Positions 21,229-31,089 of a DNA stretch of 64,000 nucleotides are shown here, piece after piece. The stretch spans positions 17,221,901 to 17,285,900 of the forward strand of contig NC_056042.1 of assembly GCF_004379255.2 (NCBI RefSeq). The letters are read 5' to 3'. The notes beneath the pieces were generated by a model. That model ran no database searches and was not told where the DNA came from. It worked only from the letters and a program-made list of their open reading frames with translations. The position numbers and the translations under genes are program-made. Every line of letters begins with the position of its first letter. Within the stretch, counting starts at the first letter, position 1. The stretch is from Salvia splendens (lineage: Eukaryota; Streptophyta; Magnoliopsida; Lamiales; Lamiaceae).

Positions 21229-24021
21229 CTACTCTCGATCATCATCTCTCACCCAAAGATTGGGGACTCCCATTTCGTCCATCCGGATGATGGCTCTAAT
21301 CCTTCTTGGGACATTTTGTGGGGACATTTGTTGGAAATTATCTTGTTCCACTCCCATTTTGGCGAGCATATCAGCCGCTTTGTTGCCCTCCCTATGAATG
21401 AAGGTGGCCCGGAATATATGTCTACGTTTGAAGCCCATGCAAAAGGGCCATGACGCGGCAAACTTGTGCCGGGCCCCAAGTCGTGCCATTGAGCAACTTA
21501 ATAGCTTGTTCCGCATCTGATTCAATCCATATGGGAGGTTGAACGCCTTCGCTACCTCCAACCCATAGTGTATGGCCATGAGCTCAGCCTCAAGAGCCGA
21601 TTGAACGACGAGGGGGGTTGCAAATGCTGCAAGTAATTTCCCATTGTGGTCCCGAACAAGACCCCCTCCGCCACCCTTGTTTGTTGCCTCAAATAACGCC
21701 CCATCCGTGTTAAGCTTGATCCATGTGCGTTCCGGGGGTTGCCACTTAACCGGCATAACTAACGGTCTCGGCCCCTTGTCTCGGGGTGATTCGGAGGGCT
21801 CATTCCGAGTTTCAGTCCCTTCCAATGCTTCGGCTTGATGTGACCATTGGTCATGTTGTTGTGGATGAACATGTGAACCTGCCAAACAACGTTGTACGGT
21901 TTGAACTGAATTTGCTCATGTCGACTCCTATTCCTCTCCGCCCAAAGGAACCACAGAATGAGGTATGGAATGACTCGACTAAGGTGTCTCCTATCATGCT
22001 GTTGTGTCCTAGCGGACCACACTTGCAACCTGTCCGGGATGGTGTCGTTCACCCTAGAGATGGGGTCGAGCCTTCGAACCAACCGTCGAACTCCCTCCAG
22101 ACACATGCTGCTCCCCACCCTCGGATGAAGAGATGTTGAAGGGACTCGATGTTAGGCCTCCGTGGGCAGCATTGGCATTTCGACGCAAGCTCAATCTTCC
22201 TCCATTGGAGCTTGGAGTCAACCGGTATCCTGTTTGACAATAATTGCCAATTGAAGATTGCAATAGATTTTGTAAGGCCAGCCCTCCAAATGTCATCGAG
22301 ACCTTGGATTCTCGGCCTTTGCGTACGTATAGTCTCCCAGGTCGTAGTGAGCGAGAACTCTGCGAGCCGAGAAAGCTTCCATCGAGGGACGTCCGGTTCT
22401 CCCGCGACGATTGGGGTATGAAGCATTTGTGTGATAACCTCTTGTGGCATTCCAGCCTGGTTGTGAAGTTGACGTAACTTAGCCTCATCCCAAGTTCCAC
22501 CCCCAATGTAGTCCGAGACCTTGGCCGATGAGGCGCCCCTATCGTCAAGGTAGATCTCGCGAAGGGGAGATTCACCAAGCCAAATGTCATCCCAAAAGTA
22601 GGCATCGCCCTGACCGATCACCCATCTAATGTGCGGATTTGCTTGATTTCTCACTTTCATTAGCCGCTTCCATGTCGGGCTACTTCTCCCCGAAGGGGAG
22701 GCCGCAAGGGGGGAGTTTTTATGACAATACTTGGCCTTCATGTATCTAGCCCAAAGGGAATTTTGCTCCCGGAACCTCCACCAAAGTTTGATACTGAAGG
22801 CCCGGAGGACTTCTTTGGTCTTACGAATGCCGAGACCCCCTTCAGGGGTGGGGAGGCAGAACTGATCCCACCCAATCCAATGTGTCTTTTTTCTCTCTGT
22901 TGACGATCCCCAGAAAAATCGGGCCATCTGCTGATCCAATTGCTTAAGGGCCTCGGATGTTGGTTCAATGGCCTGGAAAATGTGCAGCGGCACCGCTTCA
23001 AGTGTGCTTTGGAGTAGTGTAAGCCTACCTCCAAAGGAGAGGTGTCGATGAGCCCACCCCGAGATTCGTGCAGCAATCTTTTCCCGAAGGAACATAAACA
23101 TATCTGTACGTTTGACACCACGATAAATAGGAACTCCAAGGTACAAAAATGGAAAGTACCTCGTGCGAAGCCTCCTTCATTTTCTATAATGTTGGCGCAC
23201 CCTTCATGTTGTTCGGCAATGTAGAAGTTGCTTTTTGCCAAGTTAATCTGCTGCCCGGAAACCCCGGCATATGTCTCCAAGCAAGTCCGCAGCCGCCTAA
23301 AAGGTTCCTCCGCTGCTTGTGTGAATATCACAATGTCATCGGCGTATGCGAGGTGGCTTATTTCCATGCAGTGGCGAGTAGCTCTAAAAGTCATCTCTTT
23401 CTTTCCCAAAATGAGCTTGTCTAATTTTCTTGAGAGGTACTCAGCTGCAATTACGAAGAGTGTCGGAGATATTGGATCTCCCTGTCTGAGGCCGCGGGTG
23501 GACTTAAAGAACCCGGAGGTGGCGCCATTGACCAGCACCAAGAACCAACACGAGCCCACACATCTCTCAATCAAAAGAGACCCACGGGGCCGGGAAACCC
23601 ATCTGGTGTAGCACTTTCAAAAGGAAGGGCCATTGTACTCGGTCGTAGGCCATAGCCATATCGATTTTTACCGCGACATTAGGGGCCGACGCACATCTCG
23701 AGAGCTCATGGAACATCTCCTGTGCCAAAAGGACATTATCATTGAGGAGCCGTCCCTTCACAAATCCACTCTGGTTTGGTGAGATAACCATAGGGATGAG
23801 CGAAATCATTCTCTTCGACATTATCTTTGTGATAATCTTGTTGACGACGTTGCACAGGCTAATGGGGCGGTAGTCGCTCCACGACTCCGGCACAAGCTTT
23901 TTTGGGATGAGGACAATGCTTGTGGCCGTGACGCTACGTGGGAGGTAGGCGCCCCTGAAGAATTGGCCTATAGCCGCCACCACGTCCGGCCCAACCGTCG
24001 CCCAACAGGCCTGGTAGAACA
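21229..24021 (-). pseudogene. LINE L-F ORF2 remnant: reverse transcriptase, zinc region, RNase H
   Basis: Frames in order: 24021-23567 (RT palm, DYRPISLCNV, KIDMAMAYDRVQWPF); 23574-about 23150 (CVGSCWFLVLVNG, LRQGDPISPTLF, LAYADDIVIF); 23146-22049 (thumb, WDDIWLGESPLRE, zf-RVT with KCQCCPRRPNIESLQHLF); then shifted pieces and the RNase H at 21885-21229 (WIKLNTDGALF, GGGGGLVRD, HREGNKAAD). At least four frameshifts separate them. YADD and the first RT aspartate are kept. Sequence is closest to L-a. Confidence 0.85.
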
Positions 24022-24389
24022 TCCCATTAGGGCCACTTAAGACCTTAGCATAATCAGCCATATCTTGGAATTGAAGTAGGATGTGCTTGGCATGCAAGAA
24101 CCAACTAGCCCCATACCCCCTAAGCTTTTTTTAATTTGGAAAGAAGAAGGGAGTGAGTGGGAAAACTTCCCAACAATGGCTAGTCCTAGTTTCTCCGACG
24201 AGGAAGGGGACTGCATCGTGTGTATCAAGGCCGTGGCCTCCCCCATCGGCAGCTCACCACCGGACTTCACCATGTGTCGGATGCAACAATCACATTTCAC
24301 CTCCCTCAAAGGGGAGGGAGGGAGAGAGGTCGAATTGTAGAGAGAAGGGAGAGTTTCTCTCACTAAATTTGGGAGAGATTTTGAACAGG
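24022..24389 (-). repeat. tandem unit C, right part, and true 5' end of the E insertion
   Basis: Resumes at the duplicated TCCCATTAGGGCCACTT, continues through the DUF4283 N-terminal part, then jumps at about 24200 across an internal deletion of roughly 0.8 kb to the ORF1 start region. It ends in the purine-rich leader (AAATTTGGGAGAGATTTTG on the plus strand) at 24389. Confidence 0.75.
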
Positions 24390-24408
24390 TGGCTTGCATG
24401 CAAGTTAT
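24390..24408. repeat. target-site duplication, right copy, of the E insertion
   Basis: Second copy of TGGCTTGCATGCAAGTTAT (first at 14081-14099). Confidence 0.9.
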
Positions 24409-25223
24409 GCATGTTTTACAAATTCTTTCAACGTCCACAAGCATTTTAGGCCAAGAGAAATGTATATGCAAAACATCCATTGTCTTATGCACTCCAAAAT
24501 GCCCCATTAAACCACCACCATGAGCTTCACGCACAAGCAATTTACGCATAGAACCTTTAGGAATGCACAGTTTATTTTCTCTAAACAAATAGCCATCATG
24601 CCTATAGAACTTGTCAAATGCAGCATGCTCACAAGCTAAATAGATAGAAGAAAAGTCCGGGTCATTATCATACATTTCTTTAATCAACTCAAAACCAAGC
24701 AACTTAGAACTCAAAGCAGTGATCAAAATGTACCTCTGAGACAATGCATCAGCCACAATGTTTTCTTTTCCCTTTTTGTATTTGATTACATAGGGAAATG
24801 ATTCAATGAATTCCACCCACTTTACATGTCTCTTGTTAAGCTTATTTTACCTTTCAAGTACTTGAGAGATTCATGATCCGTATGAATTACAAACTCTCTA
24901 GGCCACAAGTAATGCTGCCATGTTTCCAAAGCTCTAACCAAAGCATATAACTCCTTGTCATACGTTGGATAGTTCAATTGAGCTCCTTTCAACTTTTCAC
25001 TAAAGTAAGCGATTGGCTTTCCATCCTGCAATAAAACAGCTCCTATGCCTACTCCAGATGCATCACATTCAAGCTCAAACATGTTATCAAAGTTAGGCAA
25101 AGAAAGAATTGGTGCAGTTGTAAGTTTTTCCTTAAGGCGATTAAAAGCATGCTCTTGTTTTTCTCCCCAATAAAAACAAACATCCTTTTTCACAATTTCG
25201 ACTTGGGAAGAAATGTAAGGCAT
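24390..25223 (-). pseudogene. pol: gypsy Y pol: end of RT, RNase H and integrase N-terminus
   Basis: The frame 25223-24822 reads [36 protein letters not shown] and [15 protein letters not shown], i.e. the connection and RNase H. A frameshift near 24830 leads to 24816-24409: [15 protein letters not shown], then [19 protein letters not shown] and [10 protein letters not shown], the HHCC zinc finger of integrase. The rest of integrase continues at 14099 beyond the E insertion. The gene starts abruptly at 25223, where the sequence switches to copy X in the opposite orientation. Confidence 0.85.
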
Positions 25224-25224
25224 A

Positions 25225-25950
25225 ATGCGTAAGAGATTTGTACCTTCTCATTATTTTCGTGAATTGTATAAAAAATTACAATCTATGAAACAAGGTACTA
25301 AATCTGTTGATGAGTACTACAAAGAGATGGAGATTGCTATGATTAGGGCAAATGTTGAAGAAGATAGAGAAGCAACCATGGCTCGATTCTTATGTGGGCT
25401 CAATAGGGAAATTGCAAATATTGTGGAGCTTCAACACTATGTGGAGTTGGAGGACATGGCCATGAAGGTGGAGGGACAATTGAAGAAGAAGGGAACAATC
25501 CAAAAGAATTTTTCAACAAGTTCTCATTCTTCAAGGACAAAAGAGTGGACTTCATCCAAATCCAATTTTGGGGCAGCTTCTAAACCCCAAAATGAAGCAC
25601 CGACATCCAAGTCCAAAGAATTTGAGAAAGGTAAAGGTATTTCTACTTCTACTTCTACTCGAAATAGAGATGTCAAATGTTTTCGCTGTCAAGGTGTTGG
25701 ACACATTGCATCTCAATATCCAAACAAAAGGGTGATGATTTTGACGCCAAATGGAGAGATAGAATCTGAAAGTGAACGTGAAGATGATGATGATGAGGAG
25801 GAGGATAAGCAATTGGAGGAGATTGGACCAGAACATGGAGAACTTTTGGTGGTTCGAAGGGCTCTAAACATGCAAAACAGAAACGATGATCAACAAAGGG
25901 AGAACATCTTCCACACAAGGTGTTTAGTCCAAGGTAAACTTTGCATAATG
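25225..25950 (+). pseudogene. gag: gypsy X gag, C-terminal two thirds
   Basis: The frame starts in mid-domain ([51 protein letters not shown]), the capsid-like gag domain. It continues through a serine-rich stretch, a zinc knuckle CFRCQGVGHIASQYP whose fourth cysteine is tyrosine, an acidic ESEREDDDDEEED segment, and the lead-in to protease (ENIFHTRCLVQGKLCIM). It is interrupted at 25950 by an E element and resumes in frame at 35689. The open frame in the DNA extends to 26007 only by reading into E. The style (zinc knuckle followed by an NKRVMI and ESE-type tail) resembles CRM-clade gag. Confidence 0.85.
25936..25950. repeat. target-site duplication of the plus-strand E element, left copy
   Basis: AAACTTTGCATAATG, repeated at 35677-35691. 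Confidence 0.88.
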
Positions 25951-26070
25951 GTTGAAGTCGGCGCCCTCCTCAAAAAGTTAGAGAGAGAAGCTCTCTCTTC
26001 TCTCTAGAATTCGTCCACTCCCTCTCCCTCCCCTTTGAGGGAGCTGTAATGTGATTGTTGCATCCAACAC

Positions 26071-28089
26071 ATGGTGAAGTCCGGCGGTGAGTTGCCGGAG
26101 GGGGATGCCGATGCCTTGGAACACACGATGCAACCCCTCTCCTCGCCGGAGTGGAAGTTTCATTCGATTGCACGGTCTAAAACCTAAAGGGTTGGCACAC
26201 CTCACCCGGAGAAAGCTCGACAAGCCCTCAAACGAGCCGGCCTTGAATCTGGTTCGGAGGTTAGTCGGGCTAAGAAGAAGATGGTCTTTGAAATGGTGGA
26301 TAGTCTCGTTGCGGAACGCCATGGTGAAAGGAAAGGGACGTCGGAAAACAAGCTCGCCCCTTTTGGGGATATGTTGAGCTCTCTAGCCCAAATGGCTAAG
26401 GAAGGGAGCGTCCCGACGAGTGGAATGGATGGGCTTGATGGTGAGGAGATGGCCGGAATGTCGCCGGCGCCGGCAGGCCGGAATCTTGGTGGATCAAGCA
26501 TGGAGAAAGAGATGGTCAACCGGCTGACCAATGCAAGTACCATGCCCCACGTGAAGGATGATGGGGTGGCATGTGAGTTGGTGGGTGCATGTGACTCACA
26601 AAAGAAGGAAAAGACAAAGGCCACTTTTCATGGGCAAGATAATGTTGGTGCATTTGTGGAAAATGCCATTTTGAATTCAAAATCACCACCATGTACTATG
26701 CATCCTCATCTCGGCAAAGATGGAGGCAAGGATGACCATGGCTCCGACGCACCACCACAGGAATCCTCGCCGGAAAACCTGGTCCAGCCGGCGGTTGATT
26801 GGAAGAAGGCAAAACAATTATTCTCCCATGGAGGGATGGGGAATGTGGAGGGAGCTTCAACCTTGTACAATAGCCAAAAGGCCAAGCCAATCACACTTGA
26901 TGCCGGCAAGGCCAAGCTTATGGGAACGGCCAGCTGTCACGAAGGTACCCCCATCTCTTTCATTTACCGATTTAGAAATGAAATATCTATCGGAGAAACT
27001 AGGATTAGCCTTAGTCGGGAAGTTCTCCCACTCGCTCCCATCTACGTTTCAAATTCAAAAAAACTTTGGGGGTATGGGGCTAGGTTGTGCTTTCACATGG
27101 AAACACTTGAATGCTAAGCACATTTTAATACAATTCCAAGAAGTGGCTGATTATACTAAGGTGCTAAATGGCCCCAATGGGAATCCGAATTGGCTTATTG
27201 ATATACATCCAATGAGGGTGTTCAAGTGGGCGCCAGATTTTGATACTTTTTTCGAGTCTCCGATTGTTGCCGTATGGTGTAACATCATGGGAATCCCGGC
27301 GCATCTCTTTGAGGAATCGGCCCTCATGGCGATCGGCAAGCTCCTAGGCAAGCCATTACAAGCCGATCATGCCACAATTAACCAATCCCGACTCTCCTTT
27401 GCTAGGATATGCGTTGAGATTGACATCTCTACGCCCCCTACGGAAGAGATTATTCTCAATATCTTAGGTAAAGTATCAAGGCACAAAGTGGCATGGGATC
27501 GTATACCTTTGTTTTGTGCCAATTGTAAGCATGTTGGGCACACCATTGATAAGTGTCATGCTTTGGGAAGGAAGGAACGTGATGGTAGTAAGAACCATCG
27601 AACGCCAACAAAGACGCACTACTCGAGCAATGTCTCCAAGATCATTCACCGAGAATGGCGTCCAAAGGTGGATACTTGGGCCGGCACTTCAACGAGTTAT
27701 GAGCATAGAAACAAGGATAAAGAATGTGCCAACCAAGAGAAGCGCAAGGAAGGTACAATGGATGTTGTTTCGTCGGCCCCAAGAGCAGCAAATCGAAACC
27801 AACCAAGTATGGACAAGGATGGGTTCCAAGTGGTGTCGAGGAAGAGGAAAGGCAAGGTGCACGAGGGAGATTTGATTACCAAAGGCCACCACATTGATGA
27901 TTGGCGTTTGAAGGAGAACGTTGCTACGGTGACGTTTGGGAGTGTAATTCGGATGCGAATGAGCCGGGTATTGGCTCAATGAATGTCTCTTGTGGGCTCC
28001 CCAGCCGGGAGATGGGGGGTTTCATCGAGGACCTTGACCCAGGAGGAACCGTCCCATGCGGAGGTATCCCTATTGCGGGTCTCAATTAG
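26071..28089 (+). pseudogene. E-element ORF1 protein (DUF4283, zinc knuckle), plus copy
   Basis: Starts [14 protein letters not shown] at 26071. A TAA interrupts at 26185-26187, frameshifts occur near 26945 and 27940, and it ends at TAG 28087-28089. Visible parts: SRAKKKMVFEMVDSLV; the DUF4283 domain (about 26950-27480: [56 protein letters not shown]); the zinc knuckle CANCKHVGHTIDKC (27522-27563); and a C-terminal tail with DGFQVVSRKRKGK and FIEDLDPGG. The inferred role is RNA binding in a LINE-type ribonucleoprotein. No endonuclease or RT sequence follows before the 3' UTR. Confidence 0.85.
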
Positions 28090-28160
28090 GAAATGGTCTT
28101 AGGTTTTGGTTTTGCAAAGATCGCATCATTGTAATTGTAAAAGGGTTGTTAAGAGTATTT

Positions 28161-28177
28161 AGATGACCACTCCAGCT
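28161..28177. repeat. target-site duplication of LINE L-c, left copy
   Basis: AGATGACCACTCCAGCT here and AGATGAACACTCTAGCT at 35504-35520: 15 of 17 bases match. Confidence 0.75.
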
Positions 28178-28417
28178 AGCTTTGAGTCTCGAATTAAAGT
28201 TGGTGACTAAGAGTGAGAAGCTCCTCCTTCTCTCAAACAATCCCCCACCCTACCGCATTGTCCCGCCGGAATCTCACCCCCACCACTTAACCCCGCCTCC
28301 CTCACTCCACCATCCACAATCCCGTCGGACGCCCTTCACCTCAAGGCCCCACGGTAAACGCTAGCGTCAGCCAACCCTCCCTCTTTCCACCCCCTACCCC
28401 CGCTCCTTGGCCTAGAT

Positions 28418-31087
28418 ATGCCGGACCCTCCTCCACCGGACCCTGATATTGGGGACGAGGAAGCTCGAACCATTGCGGACCACCTAATGGTCTTCCGGTC
28501 GCCCGATGAACCACCTCCCAAACCGACGACCAAAGCCACAAAGTTGAAGGCGGCGAAAAATAGATGCAAAACAAGGATGAACACGCCAGGCCTGCCGTCA
28601 AAAGGTAATGGCCGGAAGCGCTTTGTCCCTTCCCCTCTCTCGGAAGACAAACAGCTCTGGAAAAAGCTCTCGTTCGGCAACGACTCCAGTCCCGGCTCGG
28701 AGTCACCACGGTGCAAAGCGGCCATATTCTCGGAGAGCCCCAGCCATGACACGGAGAAGGATGGCCGTGAGAATGATGAAAATATCCTCGACTGCAAAGG
28801 AGAACGTAAAACGGAAAATCTGGCCCTAGAGGACAACGCCGTAGCCGCTGGGGCTTCGCCGGCCGGCCCTCACACCGGTGGCGACTTGATGACCATTGGA
28901 GAAGGTACAACCAAAGAATCCGTCGCAGTCCCCTCGGATCTTGATGAATCAAGTGAAGCCAAAAGTGCTTTGGAGTGTGCTAGAGTCAACTTACCCGAAA
29001 TGGCTAAAGGACCAAACATGCTTTGTGAAAGTGCCTTTGTCCCCTACTCTTCCGGGCTGTCACATGATGCACTACACGCTTCCCTAATAGTGCAGCCAAA
29101 AAAGAGTTCAATCTTGCAAGTGGCCTCCTTGGTCTCGGCGGAACGGTTGGACACATGGACGGTGCAGCCTTTCCTTGCCGGAAACCCACCGGAAGATGCC
29201 ACCTCTATAATGAATCCATCCACAATGTTAGTAGCGGCACTCGAGACCCCCTCGGCCCTCCCGGTCGCCTGTAGCGGGCTCTCATTGGAGGATTTCCTGC
29301 CCCTAGTTCCGGGACATACTAGGAAGCTCCGAGCGAATTTCGAGGCCGGCGCGCCACAGGCGGGCTCAGCCCCGGCCTGGCCGAGAGCCCAGCCGAAGGG
29401 ACATAGCATCCGAGACACGTCGGCCCCCGGGGGATCATCCGCGACATCTTCTAGTAATCAACCCCCGAAGGGTGCGTTGGAGGCGCCTTGTTACACCGAC
29501 GAACCAATGGCTGAAGGTGACAAGAGTGGTGAAATGCATTGCGAGGACACAGAAGGCCCCCAAGCCATGGCGACGGAGAAGCCTAACATGAACCCGATGA
29601 ACAACAACAAGGTCCAAGGGAAGGAGGGGGTCGCGAAACACGGGAGCAAGCCGATCTCCATGGCCGACATTGTCCGAGGCGCACCTAACCCCGATGGCCC
29701 GCAAGCCTTCGACCCGGAGAACATCCAAAACATCGGATTTGCATCGATATCCAATGGAGTCCCTTCAATCTACTTCTCCGGGGCTGAAATTCAAAGGCTA
29801 GCGACAAACCTTGGGCACGCCATCGTAGGTAAATTTTCACACTCTATTCCGGCTTCGCACCAAATTCAAAAGGCTCTCGAAAAAATTAAATTTCGTTGTG
29901 GCTTTACTTGGAAATACATTAATGCTAAACACATTCTTGTGCAATTCGAGGACATTGCGGATTATGCTCGGCTCTTAAGTGGCCCAAAAGGCACGCCGGT
30001 TTGGCTTATTGATCGTCACCCGATGAGAGTTTTCAAATGGTCGCCCGAATTTGATGCATATTATGAATCACCTATTGCAGCAATTTGGTGCAACCTTATC
30101 GGTCTCCCCATACATCTCTTTGATCAATCAGCCTTTTTCGCCATAGGAAAGCTGCTTGGCACGCCAATTCAGATTGATCGAGCAACAGCCAACAAATCTC
30201 GCCTCTCCTTCGCTCGAATATGCATCGAAATCGACATTACACGGCCACCCCCCGAGGAGATCATCTTGGACATATGTGGACGGGAAGTGGTGCAGCAAGT
30301 AAAATGGGATAAAATTCCACCGTATTGCGGAGAATGTAAACACGTGGGGCATAGGAGTGAGGTATGTTATGCGGCAAAGCCGTCGGAGCGTCCACCAAAA
30401 CGGAACTATAATGTAGCCCCACCGAAACAGCCACAACAAGGGGAACGAGTAACCAAGAGCACCACAGTGGAACCGAGAAAAAATGAATCCAATACGAAAT
30501 GGCAACAACAAGGGAAGAACAAAGCCAAGGAAAGTCAGCCAAGTACGAGTTCGAAGGCTAGTGGAGGCAATGGTCCGGGAGGGCTAGGCCCGGACATCAT
30601 GGGGGACATGCCGGGTGAACATGGCTCGGAGATGGTTCCCTATTACAACAAAAAGGACCGGTACGGGCCCCAAATCCGCAATCAACCGAGAGGCTCGCTC
30701 GGTAGAGCATCCTCACTAGAACGAGGGTGGGAAGGTGCCATGCTAGGGAAACTCAAGGATGGCCACGAAGGGACCTCCTTGGCCGGGGAACGAGGGAGAT
30801 TGAGCGGGTCGTATCGACACTTTGATCTTGAGAAGGCCGAAGCAAATGAGAGGGAAAGCCTCATGAGTTCCAACCGGTACTACTCCCTCATGGCCGATGA
30901 AACTTTCGTTGACCATGATGATGGCGAACATGAAGTTTGGGAAATGAACACGGTCCATTTTGAGGAGGTGGACGAGGCGAACCCCAATCTCATGGAAGCC
31001 AAACCATGCCAAAAAGGAAATGATCTACAAATCATTGCATTCCAAGGCGGGCCTTCACACCCACCGGGTACGTCCCCCTCTTGTTAA
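28418..31087 (+). CDS. LINE L-c ORF1 protein (DUF4283, zinc knuckle), intact
   Basis: An uninterrupted frame of 889 codons starting MPDPPPPDPDIGDEEARTI. Residues 1 to about 440 are proline-, serine- and acid-rich and probably disordered, with a basic GNGRKRFVPSPLSEDKQL motif shared by L-b and L-g. DUF4283 spans about 451-610 (FSGAEIQRLATNLG, INAKHILVQFEDIADYARLL, MRVFKWSPEFDAYYES). The zinc knuckle CGECKHVGHRSEVC is at 637-650. The C-terminal part is again low-complexity, with SLMADETFVDHDDGEHEVW and QIIAFQGG near the end. By analogy with LINE ORF1 proteins it binds element RNA. The start was chosen because it aligns with the starts of L-b and L-g ORF1. TAA at 31085-31087 is two bases before the ORF2 ATG. 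Confidence 0.9.
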   Translation: MPDPPPPDPDIGDEEARTIADHLMVFRSPDEPPPKPTTKATKLKAAKNRCKTRMNTPGLPSKGNGRKRFVPSPLSEDKQLWKKLSFGNDSSPGSESPRCKAAIFSESPSHDTEKDGRENDENILDCKGERKTENLALEDNAVAAGASPAGPHTGGDLMTIGEGTTKESVAVPSDLDESSEAKSALECARVNLPEMAKGPNMLCESAFVPYSSGLSHDALHASLIVQPKKSSILQVASLVSAERLDTWTVQPFLAGNPPEDATSIMNPSTMLVAALETPSALPVACSGLSLEDFLPLVPGHTRKLRANFEAGAPQAGSAPAWPRAQPKGHSIRDTSAPGGSSATSSSNQPPKGALEAPCYTDEPMAEGDKSGEMHCEDTEGPQAMATEKPNMNPMNNNKVQGKEGVAKHGSKPISMADIVRGAPNPDGPQAFDPENIQNIGFASISNGVPSIYFSGAEIQRLATNLGHAIVGKFSHSIPASHQIQKALEKIKFRCGFTWKYINAKHILVQFEDIADYARLLSGPKGTPVWLIDRHPMRVFKWSPEFDAYYESPIAAIWCNLIGLPIHLFDQSAFFAIGKLLGTPIQIDRATANKSRLSFARICIEIDITRPPPEEIILDICGREVVQQVKWDKIPPYCGECKHVGHRSEVCYAAKPSERPPKRNYNVAPPKQPQQGERVTKSTTVEPRKNESNTKWQQQGKNKAKESQPSTSSKASGGNGPGGLGPDIMGDMPGEHGSEMVPYYNKKDRYGPQIRNQPRGSLGRASSLERGWEGAMLGKLKDGHEGTSLAGERGRLSGSYRHFDLEKAEANERESLMSSNRYYSLMADETFVDHDDGEHEVWEMNTVHFEEVDEANPNLMEAKPCQKGNDLQIIAFQGGPSHPPGTSPSC

Positions 31088-31089
31088 TC

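Larger units (their letters stand above)
20972..24021 (-). mobile_element. LINE L-F, 5'-truncated, nested in the E array
   Basis: Flanked by perfect 17-bp target duplications. On the minus strand it starts within the RT domain (FYQACWATVGPDVV), runs through RT, zf-RVT and RNase H, then a 3' UTR, terminal hairpin and poly(A) (plus-strand poly(T) from 20970). 5' truncation with a long target duplication is the classic product of target-primed reverse transcription. Confidence 0.92.
14100..24389 (-). mobile_element. E-family ORF1-only LINE-like element, tandemly expanded, with nested LINE L-F
   Basis: The insertion lies between perfect 19-bp target duplications. Its 3' end (poly(T) on the plus strand at 14100) and 5' end (24389, purine-rich leader) are those of one E element on the minus strand. 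Inside lie a 3' fragment (E1), an E copy with full ORF1 (E2), two nearly identical 1.65-kb repeats (A, B) and an interrupted third (C). E encodes a DUF4283/zinc-knuckle protein followed directly by a short 3' UTR and poly(A); there is no endonuclease or RT. The nested L-F (20972-24021) arrived later. Confidence 0.8.
25951..28177 (+). mobile_element. E element (plus copy), main part
   Basis: Purine/pyrimidine-rich leader (25951-26070), ORF1 (26071-28089) and the beginning of the 3' UTR. LINE L-c is inserted at 28177, and the E 3' end follows at 35521-35676. Without L-c the element is about 2.38 kb and is flanked by a 15-bp target duplication. Confidence 0.85.
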
